64,000 nucleotides of DNA from the NCBI GenBank assembly GCA_023897205.1, contig JAHWDD010000002.1, positions 5,642,001 to 5,706,000 on the forward strand, read 5' to 3'. The position numbers and the translations under genes were made by a program. The DNA is from Exophiala sp. HKRS030 (taxonomy: Eukaryota > Ascomycota > Eurotiomycetes > Chaetothyriales > Herpotrichiellaceae). Below, in pieces: positions 49,684 through 61,100 of the stretch. Numbering within the stretch: position 1 is the first letter of the stretch; every line of letters begins with the position of its first letter. A model generated the notes under the pieces. It ran no database searches, had not been told where the DNA came from, and saw only the letters and a list, made by a program, of their open reading frames with translations.

Positions 49684-50280
49684 GTGGAGATACACATGTT
49701 ACATATATACAACAGTCCAACTGGACTATAGAGAAGCCAATACGTGCTGCTACTACTAGAAGCAAAGAGATTTAGGCATAGACAATTGCTGGTCGTTGCC
49801 CGCTTCAATTTCTATCTGAGTAGGCCGATTGTTGGTAGTCGTTGCCTTGCTCTTCTCTATTCCTTGGGCGCTCGACAATCTGCCGAAGCTATGACGTTGA
49901 TGTGGCGCGGTCATGGTTCTGTGTGGCTGGAACTCCACAGCCCTGGATGCCACCAATCGCTCTTCAACGCGACCTCTGACGACCCTGTTTTAGCCTCCCT
50001 TTGTTGAATCACAGGCACAGGCGTGGCAATCGACAACCATGTGTCACCTTTCAGTGATAATCGCACAATGGCATCCTCGTAGGTCTTTGTTACATTCTGA
50101 TTGTTTTCAGCCGCCAGAGGAAACTGCTCGGTCGCAAACAGATGCTTCCTCTACATTCTTAAAGATTCTGGTGACTTAGCAAGGCAAGGCTGATTGTAGG
50201 CATTTCTATTTCTTCATCAGCCTCGCTACCATTATCTTCGATACCGACAGCGTGACTGGTTCCTAAACCCAATTTCTATC
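49684..50280. other. Intergenic, upstream of the membrane protein gene
   Basis: 597 nt between two plus-strand genes. An 87-codon ORF at 49744-50007 lacks recognisable features and I do not call it. No repeat seen. Confidence 0.5.
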
Positions 50281-51897
50281 ATGGCGCCTGTCTCCAGGTC
50301 TCAACTTGGCGCGTCATGGGTGGTCCACGACAGCGATCAGGATGATAATATCTCTTGGGAGCACGAAGCCGGGAGGGAGTCTTCAACATCAGATCAAGAA
50401 GAGCCGATTCAGAAGCCAAGTAAAACCACACAATCACGACGAAGTGTGAAGATGACTTCTCCAAAGACTGCATCTCGGTCTTCCGCAAGGGAGGCGCCTC
50501 AATTCTACATGCCAATGATTGACAAAGAGCCATCTCGGCCATCAGAGAAGCAATTCCGAAAACGTCAACCTACCACACAATCAACCAGCAGAGTCTCATC
50601 ATCGTCGCAGCGGTCAGCGGTAGGCACTTCAAGTCATCCGCTCGGACAGCGATCTCAGGACTCGACGTCGAGCTCACTTGCCGACCATGCAGGCAACGTC
50701 GCTACCCCGATCGCAAGTTGGCTATTCGATGTCCTGGGTAGTGCACTGGTGGTACTGAAGAAGCCAATATCTCTGATGATTGCGTTGTATTTACTCGGTG
50801 GCATTGTGATGCTTATGCAGACTCTCCTGACATCTTCGATTTACGCAGCCCTTTCACCGGTCTGTCGTATTCCTGGCGTCTCGTTTCTACATTTACCCAT
50901 TTGCGAGTATTCAAGAGCGAGCACAGATGCTCCCAGAATCACTTCAGGGGCGCCATCTACGCCAGTCGAATTTGATGAGCTTGTGAAAACGCAAGCACAC
51001 TTCGAAGAGCTTCTTTCCGAGTCTGTTACCAGTATCTCCCTACCCATGGATATGAAACGTTCTGAAAGCTCCATACGAGACCTTCGCTTGATCGTGCAGC
51101 ACTCTCAATTGCAATCACGAAACGAACTGGGTCTCGAGTTCGACGGCTTCGTGGCGACCGCCGGTCAGGCATCATATAAGCTACAGAGATTCAATGCTCA
51201 CATTGGCCGTGGTGTCGATATCGTACTCAGCACCGCACGCTGGACTGAGAGAGTCTTGGCCGATATGGCACTTAAACAATCTTCTCGCGGTATCATACCA
51301 GCTTTCATTCAGGACAAAATCCTTGCACCCTTCAAACCCGTCCAATTTACCGAGGCGCGTCTCCTAGAACATTACATCCAACATACGCACATAATCACTG
51401 GTCAAATTGAAGAGCTACTCGACGAAGCACAGGCCTTGCTGTTACTTCTCCAAAATCTCGAAGATCGCCTTGACATAATTCACGGCATTGCCATTCGCGA
51501 CAACATTGCGGCACAGGCCTCGAAAGACGAGGTCCTCCTACAACTCTGGAGTGCTCTTGGTGGCAACCGCGCTGAAATCAACAAGTACAATAAGCAGCTG
51601 TCTCTCTTAAAGCAAGTTGGCAAGTATAGGAAACAGGCATGGAGTCACGTGGCGGAAACCATCATCAAACTACAGGATATGGGTGCTGAATTGGAAGAAT
51701 TGAGAACACGTGTTGGTAGTGCAGAGGTCCTGCAGGATCACAACGAAATTCCTTTCCGTGTGCACATCGAAACTATCAGGATGGGGGTGGAGAGACTAGA
51801 AGCCAGCAGAGTCAACGCAAGGTTGATAGAGGACAATCACATCCGGCGTTTCACCGATGGCACTGACGACCGTACCAAGTTATTGACACCGGAATGA
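50281..51897 (+). CDS. Conserved single-pass membrane protein, function unknown
   Basis: A single exon of 538 aa from the ATG at 50281. Residues 1-140 are disordered and Ser/Arg/Lys-rich, with a short conserved-looking start (LGASWVVHDSDQDDNISWEH). One strong transmembrane helix lies at about 162-184 (LMIALYLLGGIVMLMQTLL). The remaining 350 residues are predicted helical, with coiled-coil character at about 225-330 and 370-480, including EELLDEAQALLLLLQNLEDR. There are no enzymatic motifs. The layout (basic nucleoplasm-like N-terminus, one TM, long coiled coil) would fit an inner nuclear membrane or ER protein, but that is inference. I have seen similar unnamed proteins in other Pezizomycotina. 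Confidence 0.8.
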   Translation: MAPVSRSQLGASWVVHDSDQDDNISWEHEAGRESSTSDQEEPIQKPSKTTQSRRSVKMTSPKTASRSSAREAPQFYMPMIDKEPSRPSEKQFRKRQPTTQSTSRVSSSSQRSAVGTSSHPLGQRSQDSTSSSLADHAGNVATPIASWLFDVLGSALVVLKKPISLMIALYLLGGIVMLMQTLLTSSIYAALSPVCRIPGVSFLHLPICEYSRASTDAPRITSGAPSTPVEFDELVKTQAHFEELLSESVTSISLPMDMKRSESSIRDLRLIVQHSQLQSRNELGLEFDGFVATAGQASYKLQRFNAHIGRGVDIVLSTARWTERVLADMALKQSSRGIIPAFIQDKILAPFKPVQFTEARLLEHYIQHTHIITGQIEELLDEAQALLLLLQNLEDRLDIIHGIAIRDNIAAQASKDEVLLQLWSALGGNRAEINKYNKQLSLLKQVGKYRKQAWSHVAETIIKLQDMGAELEELRTRVGSAEVLQDHNEIPFRVHIETIRMGVERLEASRVNARLIEDNHIRRFTDGTDDRTKLLTPE

Positions 51898-52571
51898 TCT
51901 CAAGATTTTGGCACAGCATCCCCTTGGAGGTAAACGGGTTGGACAAGATTCAAGATGGGATTTGGTTGACGGCAGGACATACGTGCGTGTACAATGGACC
52001 AGGTCAAATGCTGCAGGTTGGGTTCCTTAACGATTGTATGAACATCAGGCACCATACGAATTCTATTATTGCGAGATATACGATTATCCCTAGGATTGAC
52101 AAGAAAAATCTGATCTACAACTATATGACCGCATCGCGTGCTCCGCAAAACGAGGTTCTCCAGCCCAAGTGATGATCCTATGGCCTGCATCTTCTATCCA
52201 GCGCTACCCTCTATACCTACTCTCCTGTGTTCTTTATGCTAGCATTCATGAAATGGCGGTATGACGACGTGCGAATTAACACAGAATGAAGCGGCGGTGA
52301 AAGCGTTTCGGAGCCCAGAACGCTTTGTTCGAACCCTAGATCCAGGAAAGGAATCTCGCCTCTGTCTTGGCACGTTCACCTCCTTTTGTCCAGACCACAT
52401 TCTTGTTCAAATCTTAAGCACTTACATGTAATACTCTATCATCAGAGAGCTCAAAATTTTTGACCTTGTTCGCCAAAATTCAACCATCATGGCGTACGAC
52501 AATTGTAGAGATCCAGATTTTGGTGTCGCATGAGCTCGTCATTGATCCTCTGGCCCAATTGAGCGCCCAAA
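51898..52571. other. Intergenic, upstream of TRK gene
   Basis: 674 nt. The 92-codon ORF beginning at 51894 overlaps the previous stop and has no features, so it is not called. Probable TRK promoter; no motif recognised. Confidence 0.5.
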
Positions 52572-54938
52572 ATGGCGGGTGAGTAAAGCAGAATTTCGCG
52601 TTTCCGAGAGTATTCTTGCTCAAAAACAGTCCAGATGTCGCAAACGGGAGACCGCAACGAGAGCAAGATGAAGAATTCGCTCAAAGCCCCAAGACAGCAC
52701 GACTGACCTCGATGCGGCAATATGTTCGCCAATGGCTTCCACAGCCTTCATTCATCAACCTCCACTACCTGTACTTCATCTTCACATCTTTACTAGCCAG
52801 TGTCATCTTCTGGGGTTCGTCGACACCTGCAAAACGTGTTTCTTATGTTGACAGTCTCTTCCTGTGTGTTTCCGGTATCACGGAAGCAGGACTGAATACA
52901 GTCAACCTTTCCGAGCTGAACACATGGCAGCAGATCATGCTATTCGTGCTGATCATCATCGGCTCTGCGGTCTTTGTGTCTAGTAACATCTTACTTATTA
53001 GAAAGCGTGCCTTTGAGAAGAGGTTTGCCGAACTCGCTGAACGACGCCGTCAGAGACTACACAGGCGTCAGATTTCGCGTTTTCGACCGTCTAGCAGGAG
53101 TCGATCGACTGGTTTGCCGCCAGATGGCAATGTTGAATTTGCCAACGAAGACACGACGCCATCGACGGTTGATGGTGCTCCTGTAATGAGTGGTTCAATT
53201 CTCGAGGAGCGTCGAATTCCTAGAGCTGAATCAATTCACAAGCATTATGATGGGTCTGTACATGTTCGCTTTGGGGATCAGATTGAGCCGGTTCAATCGC
53301 GCCAACGTTCCAGCAGAAATCACCACACAAGTTTCTTTGAAGGACGTGGTGTTGGTGCTCATGGATTGGAGAACCATCCGCGGAATGCTGTGCCTGTGCA
53401 GTACTCGAGCGTTGACGTAACTGTCGACGATCGGGGCATCAGCCACCGACTGGGCTAGAAAAATATGTTCATACGATCAATGGCTATCTTGGTCGAAACT
53501 CTCGGTTCTACCATCTAACTGCAAAGGAACGCAGGAAGTTGGGTGGCATTGAATACGATGCCATCTGTCTCCTCTCATGGCTGGTGCCAGTGTATCTGGT
53601 TTTATTCCAACTGTTAGGTGCCTTGGGTGTGGGAGCATGGATTTGGGTGAACCGCCCGGACATCACCAGAGTCAATGGTACCTCCTGATTTTATATCCTT
53701 TTGGAGGCTTCGGCTGATTTTTTCCAGGTCTAAATCCTTTCTGGACTGGCGCATTCTTCGCGATCAGTGCATTTAACAATTCTGGTATGGCATTGTTGGA
53801 TGCCAACACTACCGTTTTGCAGACCAGCTATTACGTCCTTCTGACCATGTCTCTACTAATCCTGGCTGGAAACACTTGCTTTCCGCCTTTTTTAAGATTG
53901 ATTCTCTGGACCATGAGTAAGGCCATTCCATCTGACTCTCAATCAACGACATGGCAGCGGCGTCGACGAACCTTACAGTTTTGCCTCGATCATCCTCGTC
54001 GAGTTTATACCAATCTATTCAATAGCCAGGCAACGTGGTGGTTGGTGTTCTCCTTGGTAGTACTGAACGGTGTGGATTGGCTAGCCTTTGAACTCCTCAA
54101 CTTGGGAAATCCAGTCACCGAAGCCATTCCCGTTCGCTTTCGTGTCCTTGATGGGCTATTTCAGGCTCTGGCCGTGCGGAGTGGCGGTTTCTATATCGTA
54201 CCAATTCCAAGCTTGCGACAAGGATTACTAGTTCTGTACGTGATCATGATGTACGTTTCGGCATTCCCCGTCACAATGACCATCAGAAACTCGAATGTCT
54301 ACGAGGAACGCTCCCTCGGGATCTACGCTGAAGACCTACCCCAAACCACTCAACCAGACGCGAGCACTACCAACAACACAGGTCCGCAGAACAGTCGCCT
54401 CGTATCCGGACTAAGAAGAACAATGGCAATGGCACATGGTCCACCATTTGAATCAGCCCAAAAGTCAACATGGACTCGTCAGGACTACATCCGATATCAG
54501 CTCCGAAGCCAACTTGGCCACGATCTCTGGTTGATCGGCCTCGCGGTGTTCATCATTCAAACCATTGAGCAAGGCCAGTATTCTCGCGACCCTGTGACAT
54601 TCTCGACCTTTAACATCATCTTCGAAACCATCTCCGCCTATGGGACGGTGGGAATCAGCACGGGCGTGCCGTGGAACGCGTACAGTTTCTCTGGCGCGTG
54701 GCATACCGCGAGCAAGCTCGTTTTATGTGTGGTGATGTTGAGAGGGAGACATCGAGGTCTTCCCGTTGCCATTGATCGTGCAGTTCTCATGCCGGATGAG
54801 AGCTTGGCATGGGCTGAGGAAGAAGATGGTCATATGCGTTCAGGCAGTTTGGGCCCTGTGAGTAGTAGGGCCAGGTATGCTACGTCTTCGGAGAGGCTGG
54901 ACGTGGAACACAAGCATGATCCAGGTGTCATGGTCTAG
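52572..54938 (+). CDS. TRK1: TRK-family potassium transporter, with one frame anomaly in the cytosolic loop
   Basis: Start ATG at 52572 in a 7-nt first exon; a GTGAGT intron (52579-52634) leads to MADVANGRPQ. Exons continue 52635-53389, 53443-53677 and 53728-54938 (735 aa) if a 53-nt intron with a weak donor (GTGCCT) is accepted. Alternatively one missing base near 53420-53458 gives 753 aa. The protein has four M-P-M pore repeats with filter loops SGITEAGLNTV, FNNSGMAL, AVRSGGFY and YGTVGISTGVPWN, each with its key Gly. The long hydrophilic loop between repeats 1 and 2 (about 135-300) is typical of fungal Trk. The last intron (53678-53727, in RVN/GLNPFW) is canonical. It imports K+ across the plasma membrane. 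The C-terminal MLRGRHRGLPVAIDRAVLMP segment is strongly conserved in the family. Confidence 0.92.
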
Positions 54939-55591
54939 GAGACCAGGACTTCTCGGTCTGACTTCCGCATGCTTCTTCAAGCTATCGCTAGCTGGGAGGC
55001 TCTACAAATTGGGTATATCGATACACCTATCGATGATCTACTTGGAATGTGGCGAATGTATCGGAGCTCTTCGTGTCGAAGAGAAGGTCGGTTTTCTCCT
55101 GGGACGATTGCATTTCCTTTGCAACGCTATCTTCTGACGAGTCTACATCCCTTTGCCCATGGCAGGCCATGGCGCTGTGGTTTCCCTTTCTGTACGGAGG
55201 GTTTCTCTATCTGAACCCTAAGCATTACCCCCTTTCCTATGTGGATTTTTGCCGAAGAGGTTGAGACATAGCAAACAGTACTGGGACGAGGCTTCGTGAT
55301 GAGCTCCCACTATCCCAACACCATTCTTTGTCTCAGATAAAACACTACGACAAAGTCTTGTTTGTATGTCTTGTCGTTGTCCCTCGAAGAATTTCTTTGT
55401 TCAACATGTCTCGACCATGCAGATAGTGAATAAAAAGCACTGCCTCAGGGATCGCAGAGGCATAAAAGAGATTCCTAGCCTTCGACTTTTTACTCTATTC
55501 TTCATTCCTTCCACCAGAGACACCCTTGATCTCGTGTATGAATCCAAAAATTGACCAAACCTATTATATCACAGCCCTCAACTCAACAACT
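54939..55591. other. Intergenic, downstream of TRK
   Basis: 653 nt without a supported gene. Short open frames of 60-86 codons overlap in three frames and lack features. Confidence 0.5.
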
Positions 55592-56742
55592 ATGGAATCA
55601 TACCGCGCACCACCATCGACGCCGAAAGATATAAAAACCTATATTGAAGAAGAGGCCAAGCGCCAGGTGACGCTTATGAGAGCATACCCGTCTCAATCGT
55701 CCTCAGACGATAACGTGAACCACTCCCCTTACCAGAAGGCAAGTGGCATGAATTCAGCACAGTCGCAGTGGCCGCGATATGGCCTGCGAGTCCGTCTACC
55801 CGCCTCAGATCGTACCGAGCATGGTCTAACCTCTTCGCCATTTAGTACTACCACGAGTGAATCGCCGTACATGGTGTCGCCGTCCAGCTCCACGAGATCG
55901 TCGCTCAGCATATGATCGAGGTTTTACGAAATCCCAGACCCGCTGGTCCTGACAGTCCCACTTTTTCACGCAACGACGATGAAATCGATCTTCGACCGGA
56001 ACCGTCTTTCAGTCAAGGAGACTTGGTGCGCCTACGCCGACTTGACAATTCCTCTGACACTGACACTGATGCTGCCGATGAAGACGACAAGAGTCTTGAT
56101 GATCAGCAGCAGGTCCTGTCTACGGTCGTCTACAAGGTGACAGATGCATACTACTGGCACGACGATGACTCCGAAGGCGAGGACGATGAGGATTACTATG
56201 AGGACAGTGATGACGAGACTGACGGCGACGACGACGACGACAGCGAGGAGGACGAGGACGAGGAGGAAGACGACGAGCAAGAAGACGACGACGGTGACGA
56301 AGAACAAGAAGAAGACACCGGCGATGACAATGACGAACCAGCCGGCCAAGAGGACGAGGCAGACGAGGCAGACGCGAAAGTCCAGGAACACCAGGAACAC
56401 GACAAGACAATCCCGTCGCGCTCTACATGGTACTACCGCCTGCAACTGCCCGCATCACACCCGGAAGCCTCATTCAACGACTGCATCTGGGTGGCCGAGG
56501 AGCGGCTTGTACTGGACGTCGACGCCATGGACTGCGACGAAGCCGAAGCTGAGTCAGAATCAGCCGACGACGACGACAATTTCGTCAATTTCAATGTCAC
56601 TGACAGTAACGCCGTTACCGCTGATGCTGATTCCGAAGCTGATGCCATGGAAGGGGTCATCATGCATGGTAATGAGACCGAGCCTCCGACTCCTGTCGCG
56701 CAACGCGGCCGTGTGCGCTCGTGGTTCCAGGTGTGGAGATAG
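55592..56742 (+). CDS. Acidic low-complexity protein, split into two frames overlapping at ATGA
   Basis: The first frame (55592-55915, 107 aa, MESYRAPPSTPKDIKTYIEEE) is Ser/Pro/Thr-rich. It ends at a TGA that overlaps the ATG of a second frame (55912-56742, 276 aa). The second contains a structured-looking start (FSQGDLVRLRRLD, LSTVVYKVTDAYYWHDDD), a run of about 90 Asp/Glu residues, and then a likely folded piece (TWYYRLQLP, FNDCIWVAEERLVLD). The halves are most simply one gene of 383 aa missing one base, or joined by a 47-nt GTGTCG...GAG intron (55874-55920). The second half alternates with the first as in hypothetical fungal proteins in which YxVTDAYY/YYRLQLP segments flank an acidic linker. 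I do not know a function. The long acidic tract would suit a histone- or basic-protein-binding role, which is speculation. Confidence 0.65.
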
Positions 56743-57490
56743 AAAGACCACATCTGTCTGTGTCTCGTGTGGCTTGTTCTGAAAATCGGCTTCGGTGATC
56801 TGATCAGACAAGCGAGACGAATGATGCAGGGGCAACGCGGCTCTGGCGCGTTCGCAGTCACCTCGGTTACTCAGGCTCAGAAAGATGCTGAGCGGCTGAC
56901 CTTGGTTCGCCTGTGACTGAGAGCAGTTCCCCTAACTAACTAATGAAAGCATGTACGTATATATGTATAATCAAGATCGCGATCGAGCGTTAAATCCCTT
57001 CCAAAAATAGCTGCAATTCCTTCCAAGTTCTCTTTCCATGCCGTACAATACAGTCCGAACAAAAACCTAAATTACCATGTGACTCTATCGTACGACGGTC
57101 CACAGCGAGGCAAGCGAAATCCGTTCGATCTTGTACGGAGTTGGTTGTTGAGGTTGATCCATAATCCACAATCCATTCCAATGTCAATAATACATATTAA
57201 CGTATCAACAAGATCCCCAAAATATATCTACTTATCTGGATTCTGGATTCTGGATTCCGGACATGGTTCTTACCTATTTACACCTTGCCCCTTCCAACCC
57301 GTGCTCGACAGTGTGCAAGCCTGTGCAATGTTATCAGGGTATACGGCGAGGTGCTGGTATCAGCTAGCTACCAAACGGCCGGCAAGTGGTGATTGTGCGA
57401 GCAACACTGGGGTTATGCGAGTATTGCGAATGGATTAGAATGTGCTTGATCCTGAGTTACCTAGGTGTGTCTCTGGCTGCTCCGTCTTGA
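56743..57490. other. Convergent intergenic region left of the CCTA repeat
   Basis: No supported gene. One TACGGAG motif (about 57133) and a GGATTCTG/CTGGATTC direct repeat (about 57235-57260) are present. Confidence 0.5.
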
Positions 57491-57731
57491 TACCTACCTA
57501 CCTACTTACCTACCTACCTACTTACCTACTGACCTACCTACCTACTGACCTACCTACCTACTGACCTACCTACCTACTTACCTACCTACCTACCTACTAC
57601 TTACCTACCTACCTACTTACCTACCTACCTACTTACCTACCTACCTACTTACCTACCTACCTACTTACCTACCTACCTACTTACCTACCTACCTACTTAC
57701 CTACCTACCTACTTACCTACCTACCTAACTG
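57491..57731. repeat. Long CCTA-based microsatellite with 12-nt higher-order unit
   Basis: About 240 nt of ACCT/CCTA units, mostly as the 12-mer CCTACCTACTTA, with CTGA replacing CTTA in three early units. It lies between two convergent genes. The order in the left part (CTTA, CTGA variants) versus the uniform right part suggests recent expansion from the right side. Confidence 0.97.
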
Positions 57732-58197
57732 ACGTACTAAGGATAGGATACGTAGGATATCTACTCACGTACTTCCTCACCCTACATTACTTTTATATGG
57801 TGAAGTGATCTACAAGAATTAGATTGTTTCAACAAAAGCGGCTGTCGCGTACGGTGACTTTTAAAACTTAGGTTCATTAGTAAGTGCGACATCTTATAAG
57901 CTAGAAGAACTCGAGCTTTAAACAATATAGATTTTTATACCTGTTAAATCGCACGCCGAGAACAGTGTTTTGACCGCTGTACTTGTTCCATTAGCGCTTT
58001 CCGTGACTTCGTTCTTTCCCATTTTCCATCCCTGATGGTGATAAACGATTCAAACAAGGCTCTTGAGCCGATTTCGACATAGTAAATTGTTGTAAAAGAG
58101 AACATGTATCGAGTTTGAGCAGCTAGCCTACTCTGGACTGTGACTTCTCCTCATACACAGACCTGTAAATCGTTCCATTCCGTGTGTATTTTCAAGC
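57732..58197. other. Convergent intergenic region right of the CCTA repeat
   Basis: 466 nt, AT-richer than its surroundings. No gene seen; contains the 3' end of the F-box gene transcript. Confidence 0.5.
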
Positions 58198-61100
58198 TTA
58201 CATGACGATACACCGGCTGCCTTTCTTGGCCGGGGGTTGATTTGAATGCGACATTGGCATTGGAGTCTGACTTCTACCAGGCTCGGAGATGGGTTCGCCC
58301 TTTTTCCGTCTACCCTTTTTCTTCTTCGCAGGCGTTTCCAGAGCGGTAGGATCCGAAGATACGCGTCTACCCTGCACATCAGGATAGTAGCCATTGGGAT
58401 TCTGCATCCAACTTTCTTGGACTTGCGGGTTTGCCACTTGTTGTCTGTAGGGTTGTTGTAATTGATGTTGGCTGTAGCTTTGTTGATGGTACGCCGTTAC
58501 ACCTTTGGGAAACGAGTCAGGTGTCATGCTCTGCGTGCGTGGATCATGCCGCCCATAGGCTCCCGGAATACTTTCGATCCTAGCTAGCTGGTCAGGCATA
58601 TGTTGAGCATGCATTTGCATCCCAGCATGAAGATTTGGAGTCGATGAAGAGCTTGGTACTGTTGCACCATTGACAAAGCCATTAGGCATACCACCCGCCC
58701 GAATGGAGATCGGAGACACTGGGACGCCGCCCGGTACCCACACATTGTGGGGTAAAGATGGTTGGCTCGACGTATTCTCATTGAAAGCACGATTAGGCAC
58801 ATTCGAGTTTATGTAATTGAGGCCGTTAGCGGGTGCGAATGGCACCGAACTGCGCTGCGGCTGAGATGAGTGTTGATAACCATGGATGTTCGTTGGCGTG
58901 TTTCGATCGTTTGAATTGTTGGATTGGTGAAAATCATCTGTCGTTATAGGTGGTGGCGGGACAGGGTGGTTGAGACGAGCCTGAAGATTTGCACCAGTCA
59001 AGGTTACAGACGAGGTTGAAAGCCGATTTTGTGCTTGTTGTGGATTGGGGCTTTCGAATGAAGCCACAGTCGGTCGGTCGAGGTTGAGAGGAGACGGGTT
59101 CGGACGATCTGGTGTATGACCTCTTTGAGATACAGGAGTTCGAAGGGGGGAGGGTCTGCCATCATGAGAGACCGGTCGAGAAGATGATGGCCGAGACTGT
59201 GGTAAATGAGACGTCATAATGTTGGGATGTGGTGCTGCAGCAGGTTGCATATTGAGTCCAGTATGAGATGGTCCGTTGAAAGAACCATTGACCTGAAATC
59301 TTTGATCAACCTGCTGTGGGGAAGTCCTCGTCACAGGTGGTCCATAGTGACCCGGAGCAATACCTTCAGGAGTTTCTGGAGATATTGGAGACGTGATCTG
59401 TTGGGAAGTTTGTGGGGATTGAGGCTGAAAATGTCGCTGTGGGATTACAGGGAAATGTAAAGGGGCGGTTGGCACAAGTGGTACTTGAGAGCCCGAAGAG
59501 TCCCGTATGAGCATCGGTGGATTCTCTGCGCGTCGGGTTGGAAATCCATTTTCTGGGATACCCATTAATGATGTTGATGGTGGGACCGGGCCAGTGGACT
59601 GACGAGGTTGGATCAAGGAAGAGCCAGGCATGCCAACGGACTGAAGCTGAGTGCTACCACCAGTTGTGTACGGTGGAGGGGGCGATTCCCACCCATCTCC
59701 AGGTGAATACATCCGGGCTGGTGGACGATTTCGAGCATGTGGGTCCATCTGCGAAGCAAGCGGTGGACGAGGCGGGTATCTAGCTGTTGTATATCCGGCA
59801 GCGGTTGTGGCTGATCGATGGAGACTCGCGGATGGGGACTTGGGAGATCTTGCAGCCGCAGCCGCAGCCGCAGCGGCCGCCGTCCGATCTATCTGGGCAT
59901 CGACATCAAGAGGAGACGAAGGCTGTGAGTCTTGTCTTCGATGATTCCAAGCATTTTGTGAGGTTGCCGCGTTTGTCATGGATCGTCCTAAAGGCATGTT
60001 TCTCCCGCCCCTTGTCCGGTCGCGTACTGTCCGCCGGCGTTCCATTGCAACTTCGATCTCCATGTCGCCAATCTGTTCAGTCAGAAGTTCGGGTTCCATA
60101 TCCCCGACTTCGATGGTAATCTCTGAATCTTCCAATGTCGAAGGTCCATAATCGAAGTCAAGAATCGAGAGACGGGACCCATCCACTGGCATCGTCTCGT
60201 CACCAAGCTCTTCAACGAATTGATCAATTCCTCCGGGCGCGACCACAATCAATCTCTTTCCCGGAAACCCATACGCACGTTCATCGCTTTTCTCAACCCA
60301 CTTAGCTGCAGTCACTCCATCAATGGTCCTCAGATGTTGACATTTCACGAATAAACTCTCTCGCCAGTCAACCTTTGCAGCGATCGAGTCATCCTCAAAA
60401 TCTTCGCTACTCCCAGAAATCGATGGCGAATATGCCATCAAAGGCTCCAGATGACCTGTTGCAGTCGTAAGGGGACTCCCAACCGCGATTGCCGGCCTTG
60501 TTCATGCCGCTCAACCACGGAACCCATGTCAGGACTCACGTCGAGCTTTTCGGGAATGCCGTAGATCCACATGCCGCTTCCGCTGAAGCCTGCTGCCACG
60601 AGCGTGCCATCCGCTGTTGAAGTTGGCGCGGTGGTTGGAGCGGGCAGACTGAACCTCCGCGAGCTTGCGGGATTCAGAAAATAAGCGACCCCGGTCCTCG
60701 TATCATCGGTTCGTACTGCGCGATAGGACATGAGGGTGTGATCATAGGCAAAAAGCCAATTCGCATCGCCTTCAGTGTGTCCTTGGAGCAACTCGGCGTG
60801 GCTGCAGATGCTGCTTATTTGTGGGAATAGAATCTGGGTGGTCCACATGCGACTGTGAACTTCCTTGGGCGGCAAGTCATTCTCTGTATAAAAAGGTGCG
60901 GTGATGACGACGGAAGAAGGTTCTTCAAGGCTCTGGGTACTGCCAACTAGCATGGATCCGTCACCGGAGAAGTTTAATGCATCCACAGCCTCGCTACGCA
61001 CTGCTCTCCGATCAGTAGAGAGTGCGCTTGGCGCAAGAGAAAACACCTCGACGCCTCCTTCATAGGCAGCAGCTAGAACGGTCCCTTCTGGTGCTAAGGC

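Noticed and set aside
56032..56861. Long hydrophobic or Ser-rich ORFs antisense to the acidic protein
   Set aside because: Mirror images of the Asp/Glu codon run (GAC/GAG read as GTC/CTC or TCG/TCC), not independent genes.
57491..57731. CRISPR-like regular spacing in the CCTA array
   Set aside because: There are no unique spacers; it is a simple tandem repeat in a eukaryotic genome.
60438..60441. Two separate genes with overlapping stop and start (TGATG)
   Set aside because: The downstream frame contains, upstream of its ATG, the expected continuation of the F-box protein, so a single interrupted gene is the better explanation.
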